NCBI GenBank assembly: GCA_012517155.1
Contig: JAAYVN010000118.1
Location: 62,001 to 126,000, forward strand
Direction of reading: 5' to 3'
Origin: Ignavibacteriales bacterium
GTDB taxonomy: Bacteria; Bacteroidota; Ignavibacteria; Ignavibacteriales; Ignavibacteriaceae
DNA length: 64,000 bases
Under the pieces are notes generated by a model. The model worked only from the letters and a program-made list of their open reading frames with translations, did no database searches and was not told the origin of the DNA. Below, piece after piece: positions 28,701 through 35,156 of this stretch (its first letter is position 1; the number at the start of each line of letters is the position of its first letter). The translations under genes and the position numbers were made by a program.

Positions 28701-28848
28701 AGCAACTCACTGTGATAATCGGCGGATCAATATTCGGATATTCACGGACACCGAGAAAGCTCGCTCCGATAAATCCGAATATAACTAGGACAACTGACAT
28801 TACTATTGCCAGTACAGGGCGTTGAATACTTATGGATGATAAACTCAT
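25783..28848 (-). CDS. RND efflux pump, AcrB/HAE1 type
   Basis: Proton-driven inner-membrane component of a tripartite multidrug or lipid exporter. The 1021-residue protein begins MSLSSISIQRPVLAIVMSVV, and has the duplicated six-helix plus periplasmic domain layout. Proton-relay residues are seen as IGIVVDDAIIVLENIYKK in helix 4 (near 395-412) and as the helix 10 Lys in GLVTKNGILIVEFANQRRE (near 913). GFTGRLFREFGVTIAASVIIS is also typical. It follows the adaptor gene by 27 nt. No TolC-like outer membrane gene is adjacent; instead the next gene is the DUF5009-type protein. Confidence 0.94.
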   Translation of the reverse strand: MSLSSISIQRPVLAIVMSVVLVIFGFIGASFLGVREYPNIDPPIITVSCSFTGANAEIIESQITEPLEESINGVAGIKSITSTSRDGRSNIKIEFGLNIDIEDAANDVRDRVSQAINSLPPDVDPPVVYKADADANPILSVSISSPTRNLLELSDMGNRIFKERLQTIPGVSAIELWGEKRYSMRIWIDPVRLASYKLTPLEVSSALSSENIELPSGRIEGQKSELTIRTRGLLTTEEEFNNLIVKETGGSFIRLKDIGYAKLGPLDERTVLKRNGIPAIGVVLVPQPGSNHINIANDFYKRLEQIKKDLPKDILVEPNFDTTKYIKESISEVIQSIFIAFVLVIIIIFLFLRDWRSTFIPIIVIPISLIATFFVLYLVEYSINVLTLLGVVLAIGIVVDDAIIVLENIYKKIELGMEPLKAGMEGVKEIFFAVLATTVALVSVFLPLMFLQGFTGRLFREFGVTIAASVIISSFVALTLTPMVSTRFLGGKKGHSKFYYFSEPFFEKLNSIYKSTLDSFMAKRWMAFIVVVVAFAALFYFGSILQSELAPMEDRSGMRIQSTGAEGSSFENMDNYMNLLYDMVEESVPEALAVVSRTGTGGSGNSGFIRIQLVSPPERERSQHDIYLDLSKKINILPNARSVIIEDQAVSTRGRGLPVQFVIQAPDLERLRKVLPAFMEKVGANPNFQFFDVNLKFTKPEIVVEVNREKAKDLGISILDISRTLQLTYSGRRMGYFIMNGKQYEVIGQVQRVDRAAPLDLKSLYVKNSRGDMIQLDNIVSLKERSNPPQLYRFNRYVAATVSAGLIPGKTIGEGIEEMEKIADQVLDESFATSLDGASKDFQESTSNLYFIFMLALVLIYLVLAAQFESFRSPFIIMFTVPLAISGALFTLWYFNQTLNIFSEIGMIMLIGLVTKNGILIVEFANQRREQGLDIIEAVKGAAVARLRPILMTSLSTILGILPIALSLGAGSESRSSMGIAVIGGLMLSTFLTLFVIPALYTFIAKKDSKQFEIYKLWNKR

Positions 28849-28875
28849 GATTTTCTATTTGCTAATTCTCAATAA

Positions 28876-29940
28876 TCAGTTAATTTGGGTCGGCTTTATA
28901 TTTACTCCCGGTCTTAGTCGGATTAAACTCGAAACAATAACCGTGTCCCCTTCTTTTAGTCCTGCAGAAATTCGAACATTGGATACGTCTCGGTCTAATA
29001 TCTCCACAAACTCCGGAACCGCAAGCCCGTTTCTGTATAACCAAACTATGTTTCCTTTCACATCTGCCAAAATTGCATCAGCCGGAATTGAAAAAGTTTT
29101 CACATTTTCACTCAGCGTTATCTCCACACTTGCAAAGGCCCCCGCGGGTATTATCCTGTTACTGTTCGCACCAACTGAACGGATCGTGACTGTCCTTGAG
29201 GTCTGGTCAAGCTTTTGTTCAATCGCGGCAATTACCGCCGGATATTTTGTGTTATTTCCTGATATTGTGTAAGTTATCCTGTCCCCTATTTTTACAGAAT
29301 TAAAATACTTTCCCGGAATGCTGAAATCAATTTTTATTTTATCAATTTGCTGAAAAAGCGCAATCTTTGAGGATGAGTTCACTATCCCCCCTTCACTCAC
29401 ATATCGTATTCCCACAATTCCGTTGAAAGGAGCTTTTATTTCTGTCTTGTCAATCTGTGCATGGAGTAGTTCTATGTCGGATATTATCGACTGAAGGTCG
29501 TTAAGCGCTGCATCATAAACTTCCTGCGCGGTAGCTTTCTTCTCGAGCAGCATTCTCTGGCGATATTCTCTGTCCTCTAGAATCTTTTTTCGTGCCTCTG
29601 CTTTTTTTAGCTGAGCCTGGAGTTCTGCATCATTAATTTTAACAAGCAATTTCCCTTTATTGCAATACTCCCCTTCCTTAAAAAAGATACCCGTTATCCT
29701 TCCCGATATTTCAGGGCGTAACTCCACTTCCTCTGCAGCCAGCACCGATCCGTTAGTTACTATTTTTCTGCTAAAAGCAGAACTCTTCAAAATCATAAGA
29801 TTCGCAGGAACAACTTTTTCAGTATTCCTGGATCGTGGGCTCCCTTCTGCTTCGCTACCGCTGTAGAAAAATATTTTTATGAGGGCAAGACAGACAATCA
29901 CTGCTATAATTATTAAAATAGTGATTCTTTTTTTCATCAA
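28876..29940 (-). CDS. RND periplasmic adaptor (membrane fusion protein)
   Basis: Links the RND pump to an outer-membrane channel. The 354-residue protein has one N-terminal membrane anchor (about 6-27), then a barrel-sandwich half motif VELRPEISGRITGIFFKEGEYCNKGKLLVKI, a coiled-coil hairpin (about 110-165, rich in Lys, Glu, Gln), the second lipoyl half APFNGIVGIRYVSEGGIV, and beta-barrel and membrane-proximal domains. The ATG has CCGGAG about ten bases upstream. First gene of the pump operon, divergent from the M24 peptidase gene. Confidence 0.92.
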   Translation of the reverse strand: MMKKRITILIIIAVIVCLALIKIFFYSGSEAEGSPRSRNTEKVVPANLMILKSSAFSRKIVTNGSVLAAEEVELRPEISGRITGIFFKEGEYCNKGKLLVKINDAELQAQLKKAEARKKILEDREYRQRMLLEKKATAQEVYDAALNDLQSIISDIELLHAQIDKTEIKAPFNGIVGIRYVSEGGIVNSSSKIALFQQIDKIKIDFSIPGKYFNSVKIGDRITYTISGNNTKYPAVIAAIEQKLDQTSRTVTIRSVGANSNRIIPAGAFASVEITLSENVKTFSIPADAILADVKGNIVWLYRNGLAVPEFVEILDRDVSNVRISAGLKEGDTVIVSSLIRLRPGVNIKPTQIN

Positions 29941-29990
29941 AAACTCCGGAAATAATTCAATAAATCAAAATAAAATTAGTAAATTAATAA

Positions 29991-29998
29991 CAAAGATA
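29991..29998 (-). promoter_or_regulatory. Possible -7 promoter box of the efflux operon
   Basis: Minus-strand TATCTTTG, an exact TAnnTTTG match, 50 nt upstream of the adaptor start codon, in the 91-bp divergent gap. No -33 TTTG partner was identified. Confidence 0.3.
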
Positions 29999-30031
29999 TA
30001 ACATTTTTTTTAAATTATTTAGGATAAAGAG

Positions 30032-31225
30032 ATGGCAAATTTCAATTTAAGTAAAGTTCAGGAATTACTTCTAAAACAAAAAGTAGATGGATGGCTTTTA
30101 TTTGATTTCAGAGGGAGTAATGAACTCGCTTTGAACATTCTTGATATCGGACCACATGCCCATCTTACCAGAAGATTCTTCTATTTCATCCCTGCTATCG
30201 GGGAGCCACAAAAGATTGTTAACGGAATAGAAGCCCATAACCTGGCTCACCTTCCCGGAAAAGAAAGAAAATACTCAAGCTTCATTTCATTAAAGGAAAA
30301 TCTAACCGAAGTCCTCGCCGGCGTAAACAAAGTAGCTATGGAATATTCTCCTCTCAACGCAATCCCTTATCTCTCCAAAGTAGATGCCGGTACTCTCGAA
30401 TTCTTAAAGACATTCAACATTGAAATAGTTAGCAGTGGCGACCTGATCACCCTCTTCGACGCAATCTGGACAAAAGAGCAATATGAAGAAAATATCCCTG
30501 TCGGTAAAGCCCTTACAGATATTGTTGAAGAATGCTGGAAACTAATCCGGAAAGAAATCACCACTGGAAACAAGATCACTGAATATGACGTTCAGCAGTT
30601 CATCCTCAATGAATTCACTAAGAGAAATTACATAACTGATTCCGATCCGATCGTAGCAGTCAATGAAAACAGTGCTAATCCTCACTACTCACCGGATAGC
30701 ACTACATTCAAAGAAATCAAGAAAGATGATTTTGTCCTTATTGATCTTTGGGCAAAACCTAACAAACCAAGCGGTGTTTGGAGTGACATCACATGGGTCG
30801 GATATGTGGGCGGGGAAATTCCGGAGAAATATATTAAGATATTTAATATAGTAAAAGAATCTCGTGATGCCGGATTCGATTTTGTTTCAAATAGATTTGA
30901 CGCTAAACAACCGGTAATGGCTTTTGAGGTTGACGACATTTCCCGCGGTGTCATCGAAAAAGCTGGTTACGGAAAGTGGTTTATTCACAGGACAGGACAC
31001 AGCATCACAACCGGACTTCACGGAAGCGGTCCTCACTTGGATAACTTTGAAACCCATGACGAAAGGCTCCTTCTTCCAAGCACATCTTTCTCGATTGAAC
31101 CGGGCATTTACTTGACCGGAGATTTCGGAGTGAGAAGTGAAATCGACGTATATATCCATCCAGATGGAACAGTTGAGCAGACCGGCGGTCCCCGTCAGCA
31201 GGAAATAAAAGCTATCCTGAAATAG
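30032..31225 (+). CDS. M24-family metallopeptidase (Xaa-Pro aminopeptidase-like)
   Basis: Pita-bread fold peptidase that probably removes N-terminal residues next to proline or cleaves Xaa-Pro dipeptides in the cytosol. All five metal ligands can be placed: Asp238 (LIDLWA), Asp252 (SDITW), His323 (RTGHSITTG), Glu356 (SIEPGIY) and Glu370 (SEIDVY). Residues 1-150 form the creatinase-like N-terminal domain. 397 aa, no signal peptide. AGGATAAAGAG precedes the ATG. Single-gene unit followed by a hairpin terminator. It fits an organism that takes up peptides and amino acids, as the transporters in this window suggest. Confidence 0.92.
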   Translation: MANFNLSKVQELLLKQKVDGWLLFDFRGSNELALNILDIGPHAHLTRRFFYFIPAIGEPQKIVNGIEAHNLAHLPGKERKYSSFISLKENLTEVLAGVNKVAMEYSPLNAIPYLSKVDAGTLEFLKTFNIEIVSSGDLITLFDAIWTKEQYEENIPVGKALTDIVEECWKLIRKEITTGNKITEYDVQQFILNEFTKRNYITDSDPIVAVNENSANPHYSPDSTTFKEIKKDDFVLIDLWAKPNKPSGVWSDITWVGYVGGEIPEKYIKIFNIVKESRDAGFDFVSNRFDAKQPVMAFEVDDISRGVIEKAGYGKWFIHRTGHSITTGLHGSGPHLDNFETHDERLLLPSTSFSIEPGIYLTGDFGVRSEIDVYIHPDGTVEQTGGPRQQEIKAILK

Positions 31226-31250
31226 CTGAATTCTTCTCCCTGAATATTTT

Positions 31251-31287
31251 GGGGAATTGCAAACTCTGTAATTCCCCCTTATTTTTA
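31251..31287 (+). terminator. Terminator of the M24 peptidase gene
   Basis: An 8-bp stem GGGGAATT / AATTCCCC, extendable by three pairs into the loop, followed by CTTATTTTT, beginning 26 nt after the stop codon. Confidence 0.75.
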
Positions 31288-31312
31288 AACTTTTTTCTTT
31301 TTCCGGGAATTT

Positions 31313-31456
31313 GGTTACTACACTGACTACGTTACTACATTTGCTGTTTTTAGTCCAAATTCACGGAATATTTGTAGTAACATTCAGAATTCTCAGGTTA
31401 CTACAGTTACTACATTCCTAAAACCTACCCTGACTCCTCCTTCGATCCTCCCTCGA
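31313..31456 (+). repeat. Dispersed intergenic repeat, copy A (~144 bp)
   Basis: Three blocks match the inverted copy B at 57561-57703 with almost equal overall length (144 versus 143 bp): a 27-bp block at 31313-31339 containing TACTACACTGACTACG (25 of 27 bases shared), a block at 31396-31414 containing TTACTACAGTTACTA, and a block at 31437-31456 containing CCTTCGATCCTCCCTCGA. The spacers differ. The TGTAGTAAC/GTTACTACA motif is repeated several times in both orientations, so the RNA or single strand could fold. Confidence 0.8.
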
Positions 31457-31580
31457 TTAAAGTTCATTAGGACTGACTCAAAGTCAGTCGGTTAAGGCAA
31501 TAAATTTTTGCTAAAAAATGACCAAAAATGCTAAATAAATGGTTAGAAATCTAAATTTTGAGGCGATTTTGGATAGTTTT

Positions 31581-32285
31581 TTACTCTTTTATCTGCTCCA
31601 TTTTTTTCTCGATCATTGCATCCTTAGGACTGAGCATCGGAATTCCCAGATTCAGTCCTCGTAAAATAAATACCGCACCAAGTATAAACAACAAAACAGG
31701 AATCCACTTTCTGATCTTTACTCTTTTCTTTTCTCCCAAAATTGCCGGAAACATAGATGTCAGAAACATTACTGGTATAGTCCCCAGCCCAAACAGAAAC
31801 ATGTAGATCACCGCATTCATTAAACTTCCCGTTACAAGGGCACCTGCAATTCCAACATAAACAAAACCACACGGAAGAAAACCGTTTAATATACCTATCA
31901 GGAAGAAAGATTCTGCAGATTGTTTTGAAATCAGCTTCGAAAATCCCTTCTTTAATAATCCGTTTGCAGAAGAAACAACGCTCACCCTGCTTATTGAATT
32001 CTTGATCTTCGAAGGAGTGATCACAACAAGTATCATTACTGCTCCAAATACAATGCTCGTTATCTGTTGGAGTCCCAGAATGTTCAGATTCTTGCCAAGA
32101 ATTCCAAATAGCAATCCAAGAAACGAATACGTTATTACCCGTCCAATATTATACAAAAGTCTCGTAATTATTAACCGGAACGTTGAAAAACCTTTTACCG
32201 GCAATGCAACAACTATGGGTCCGCACATCCCTATGCAGTGAAGTGAACCAACCAAACCGATTATAAATCCTGAAAATAAAAACAC
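31581..32285 (-). CDS. SafE/TauE-like membrane protein of the cbb3 cluster
   Basis: A six-helix membrane protein (234 aa) of the sulfite exporter TauE/SafE superfamily, heavy-metal/cytochrome-oxidase-associated branch. It has two repeat motifs typical of that branch: SLHCIGMCGPIVVALP at about residues 14-29 and NGFLPCGFVYVGIAGAL near 134-150, each with cysteines able to bind copper. Genes of this kind end cco clusters in Bacteroidota and are thought to supply copper to, or help mature, the cbb3 oxidase. It begins 7 nt after fixH and is the last gene of the respiratory run. Confidence 0.85.
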   Translation of the reverse strand: MFLFSGFIIGLVGSLHCIGMCGPIVVALPVKGFSTFRLIITRLLYNIGRVITYSFLGLLFGILGKNLNILGLQQITSIVFGAVMILVVITPSKIKNSISRVSVVSSANGLLKKGFSKLISKQSAESFFLIGILNGFLPCGFVYVGIAGALVTGSLMNAVIYMFLFGLGTIPVMFLTSMFPAILGEKKRVKIRKWIPVLLFILGAVFILRGLNLGIPMLSPKDAMIEKKMEQIKE

Positions 32286-32292
32286 TTCTGCC

Positions 32293-32739
32293 TCATAAAG
32301 TTATTTCTTTACTTATTTTATAATTCAAATCATTTTTAGAGAATGTAATAAATATCTTCCACCTTCCTTTTGAAAATTTCCCGCCGGTAATATTTTGTAC
32401 GTTCCCTTCGCCTGGCTCAAATGGAACTGTGAAATCCTTCTTCGCATCGTTTGGCTTATAAAAACTTATAGCCCCCTTTGCCCCCTTAAAATCAAAAGCC
32501 TTCGGAAATTTTATAACAACATCAGGACTTTCATAAATTACAAAAGTCTCATTAGCAATAGTGATTGAATTCGTCTCACTGCTTATTTCATCCTGATAAC
32601 GCAATTCCCTTTCATAGTAATTATCGTGAACCAGTTCAACATTCTGTGAGTAACTGAAAATTATTAATGTCGCTACTGCAACAAGAAATAGGGCAATCGC
32701 TGCCGCCACTCCAGTTCCCCAGTTTATTTCTCTCTTCAT
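32293..32739 (-). CDS. CcoH/FixH-family cbb3 assembly protein
   Basis: A 148-residue protein with one N-terminal membrane helix (about 9-29, VAAAIALFLVAVATLIIFSY) and a periplasmic beta-rich domain, matching FixH/CcoH in size and layout. The family helps assemble cbb3 oxidase. Its ATG overlaps the ccoG stop by four bases (ATGA). Assignment rests on topology, the NYYERELRYQDEI segment and position; sequence conservation of this family is low. Confidence 0.8.
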   Translation of the reverse strand: MKREINWGTGVAAAIALFLVAVATLIIFSYSQNVELVHDNYYERELRYQDEISSETNSITIANETFVIYESPDVVIKFPKAFDFKGAKGAISFYKPNDAKKDFTVPFEPGEGNVQNITGGKFSKGRWKIFITFSKNDLNYKISKEITL

Positions 32740-34127
32740 TTAGTCATTCCTACATGTGATAAAAATGAAGTTTTAATTTTCTTAATTTCCTTTCCATCTT
32801 CAAATACACCAAACTCAACTGGTGTATTGATTTTACTTAGAGAGGATTTTTCCAGAATAAGCATGAACTTGCTTTCGTTCTTTTCCTGTGGTTTAAGATA
32901 CATATCGCTTCCTATAAACTTGATTTCACCTTCCATACTCAATAATCTTATTTCGACTTTTAGAGAATCAAATGTTTTATTTACTATATTAAGATTATAG
33001 AGGTTACTTATTTTATCTCCGGGTTGATCCTGGTAAAGCATTCCCGGAGTTCTGAGGATTTTAATGTCAATATCGGTTCTGTTCGCAATAAGTACTCCAA
33101 AAACCGAAAGGAGAATTGTTAAAACAATAGTATATACAATTATACGACCCGATATTTTGAATCTGGTTCTATCTTTAATACCTTTAAGTGAATCATAACG
33201 AATTAATCCCCGAGGCTTATTAATTTTCTCCATAACCTCATCACAAGCATCAATACATGCAGTACAATTCACGCATTCAAGCTGAATTCCATTACGGATG
33301 TCAATTCCGGTAGGACAAACCTGAACGCAGAGCTTACAGTCAATACAATCCCCTTTTGAATCAGAAGAATCATCTTTTCTTATTTTACCTCGTGGTTCTC
33401 CTCTTACGAAATCATATGCAACAGCAAGTGAGTTTTCATCAAGAAGAACACCCTGAAGCCTTCCATAAGGACAGACTATTACACAAGCTTGCTCTCTAAA
33501 TCTGGCGAAGATAAAATAAAACAATAGTGAGAAAGCGATAACCGCAATAAATGAAGTTAAATGTTTATTCGGAGATGCGGAAATATATCCAACAGCATTC
33601 TCAGTTCCCGCAATGTATGCCAGAAACAGATTTGCAACTATGAAAGCCACAAGAAAAAAAATAAAATGTTTAAGACCTTTTTTAAGAACTTTTTTCGCAG
33701 AAACCGGAGCTTGATCCAGAGCAATCTGTTGACGAAAATCTCCTTCAATCAGATACTCAATTTTTCGAAAAACTGATTCCATGAATATCGTCTGAGGACA
33801 AACCCACCCGCAGAAGAGCCTTCCATAGATAGCTGTGAAAAGAATAATAAAAACAATGAATGCGATAAATCCTATTACAAAAATATAAAAATCATGCGGT
33901 CCAAATGGAAGACCGAAAAGAATAAACTTCCTTTCTAGAATATTAAAAAGAAGCATTTGATGCCCGTTAATTTTTACAAATGGAGCCAGAATGAAAAAGA
34001 GAAGCAGAAACACCGCCACGAAAACTCGCGCCATATGATATCTACCCTTTGGTTTTTTAGGATAAATCCAGTTTCGTTTCCCTTTTTCATTTATTGTTGC
34101 TATAGAATCCCTGAATTGCTCGTCCAT
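32736..34127 (-). CDS. ccoG: CcoG-type cytochrome c oxidase accessory ferredoxin
   Basis: Membrane ferredoxin (463 aa) of the CcoG/RdxA/FixG family, a cupric reductase that prepares Cu(I) for cbb3 assembly. It has five or so helices and cysteine motifs GWVCPQTIFMES and CVIVCPYGRLQ, then two [4Fe-4S] ferredoxin motifs, CIDCKLCVQVCPTGID and CVNCTACIDACDEVM, and a C-terminal periplasmic Ig-like domain. It starts 25 nt after ccoP and overlaps fixH. Confidence 0.94.
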   Translation of the reverse strand: MDEQFRDSIATINEKGKRNWIYPKKPKGRYHMARVFVAVFLLLFFILAPFVKINGHQMLLFNILERKFILFGLPFGPHDFYIFVIGFIAFIVFIILFTAIYGRLFCGWVCPQTIFMESVFRKIEYLIEGDFRQQIALDQAPVSAKKVLKKGLKHFIFFLVAFIVANLFLAYIAGTENAVGYISASPNKHLTSFIAVIAFSLLFYFIFARFREQACVIVCPYGRLQGVLLDENSLAVAYDFVRGEPRGKIRKDDSSDSKGDCIDCKLCVQVCPTGIDIRNGIQLECVNCTACIDACDEVMEKINKPRGLIRYDSLKGIKDRTRFKISGRIIVYTIVLTILLSVFGVLIANRTDIDIKILRTPGMLYQDQPGDKISNLYNLNIVNKTFDSLKVEIRLLSMEGEIKFIGSDMYLKPQEKNESKFMLILEKSSLSKINTPVEFGVFEDGKEIKKIKTSFLSHVGMTK

Positions 34128-34152
34128 AATCTTAAAAGAAATAATTTAGTTG

Positions 34153-34962
34153 TCAATTAAAATTCACCATAACACCTTCAGGTGGTTTTTGATTTGGCGG
34201 ATTAGAACCACGAAGACTAAGAATGTAACTAGATACTTCCTGCATAGCTACAGGGTTTAATTGAGACTTCCAACTAATCATTCCTTTTTCCGGCACACCA
34301 TTTTTAACAATAAGGAAAACCTGTTTAATATCCGCACCATGAATCCAATAATCATCAGTCAGATTAGGACCAACAAGTCCCTCACCCCCACGACCATGGC
34401 AGGCAGCACAATGTTTAAGAAAAGTTTCTTTACCTGTGGATAGTGCAATTGGATCAGTGAGTTTAGTTACATTATTCTCGTCTATTGCACCTGGGCCCAA
34501 GAGCGCTGCTTTTTCAATTTCAGCAATCCGAACTTCCTCTGTGTATTCCGCATCCTGAAGATTACCTACTTGAAATACGTGGAACCATAGGAGATAAATT
34601 GCTCCCCAAACTATGGTTACATAAAAAAGTGCTTTCCACCAAGGAGGAAGATTATTATCAAGTTCCAGAATACCATCATAGTCATGGTCAAGCAGAATGT
34701 CTTTTTCTTTTTCAACCGGTTTAGCATCAGTTAGTCTATCCTTGAGCCATAATAGTTGTGGCATTAAATTAAGGATACTTCTTCCTTCACTTTGTGATTC
34801 GAGAAGAAACAGAACTCCGGTAACCGCAATAAGAAGAAGCAGAATTATAAAAGAAGTCTCAATATAGCCGCTGAATTCCGAGTCAACTTTTTGTGCATAA
34901 CCGGTTGTAATGATACTTATCAACAGCATTATAATCATTTTAGGTTTAGTTAATTTTTCCAT
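34153..34962 (-). CDS. ccoP: cbb3 oxidase subunit III, single-heme CcoP
   Basis: Membrane-bound cytochrome c subunit that passes electrons to CcoO/CcoN. The ATG at 34962 (MEKLTKPKMI) is preferred because GAGG lies nine bases upstream; the frame is open to a TTG 12 codons earlier. Residues 1-23 look like a signal or first helix, helices follow at about 33-52 and 108-127 (WWKALFYVTIVWGAIYLLWF, the CcoP N-terminal signature). Only one heme site is present, CAACH at 185-189, with a later Met (KGMISWKSQL) as axial ligand. Classical proteobacterial CcoP has two heme sites; single-heme forms occur in Bacteroidota. 269 aa. Confidence 0.9.
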   Translation of the reverse strand: MEKLTKPKMIIMLLISIITTGYAQKVDSEFSGYIETSFIILLLLIAVTGVLFLLESQSEGRSILNLMPQLLWLKDRLTDAKPVEKEKDILLDHDYDGILELDNNLPPWWKALFYVTIVWGAIYLLWFHVFQVGNLQDAEYTEEVRIAEIEKAALLGPGAIDENNVTKLTDPIALSTGKETFLKHCAACHGRGGEGLVGPNLTDDYWIHGADIKQVFLIVKNGVPEKGMISWKSQLNPVAMQEVSSYILSLRGSNPPNQKPPEGVMVNFN

Positions 34963-34972
34963 CTTAAAACCT

Positions 34973-35146
34973 CTAATTATTTTGTGAATTATTATCAAGA
35001 GGCAAATTTTCCATCTCTTTAAGATAATCTTTCTTGCGGGTGAAAGCCCATGCGAATGTACTTATAAAAAAGATGAAGAAGAAAATTAGTGCAATAATTG
35101 CGTAGACTTCCACTCCCTCGATAGTTGCAATATACTTAGAAAACAT
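34973..35146 (-). CDS. ccoQ: cbb3 oxidase subunit IV (CcoQ-like)
   Basis: A 57-residue one-helix membrane protein (MFSKYIATIEGVEVYAIIAL) with a charged tail, in the position and of the size of CcoQ, which stabilises the oxidase. The start at 35146 is fixed by a strong AAGGAGGAG immediately upstream; the frame is open further but inside ccoNO. It is 10 nt from ccoNO and 10 nt from ccoP. Confidence 0.85.
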   Translation of the reverse strand: MFSKYIATIEGVEVYAIIALIFFFIFFISTFAWAFTRKKDYLKEMENLPLDNNSQNN

Positions 35147-35156
35147 TATCTCCTCC

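Larger units (their letters stand above)
31226..31580. other. Intergenic region between convergent genes, repeat-bearing
   Basis: This 355-bp gap holds the terminator of the M24 gene (31251-31287), the dispersed repeat copy A (31313-31456), and an 8-bp perfect hairpin GACTGACT / AGTCAGTC with loop CAA at 31471-31489 that lacks a T tract. No coding frame was recognised. Confidence 0.75.

Noticed and set aside
31471-31489. Hairpin GACTGACT/AGTCAGTC as a terminator
   Set aside because: No T tract follows on either strand, and the M24 gene already has a better terminator; noted only as structure.
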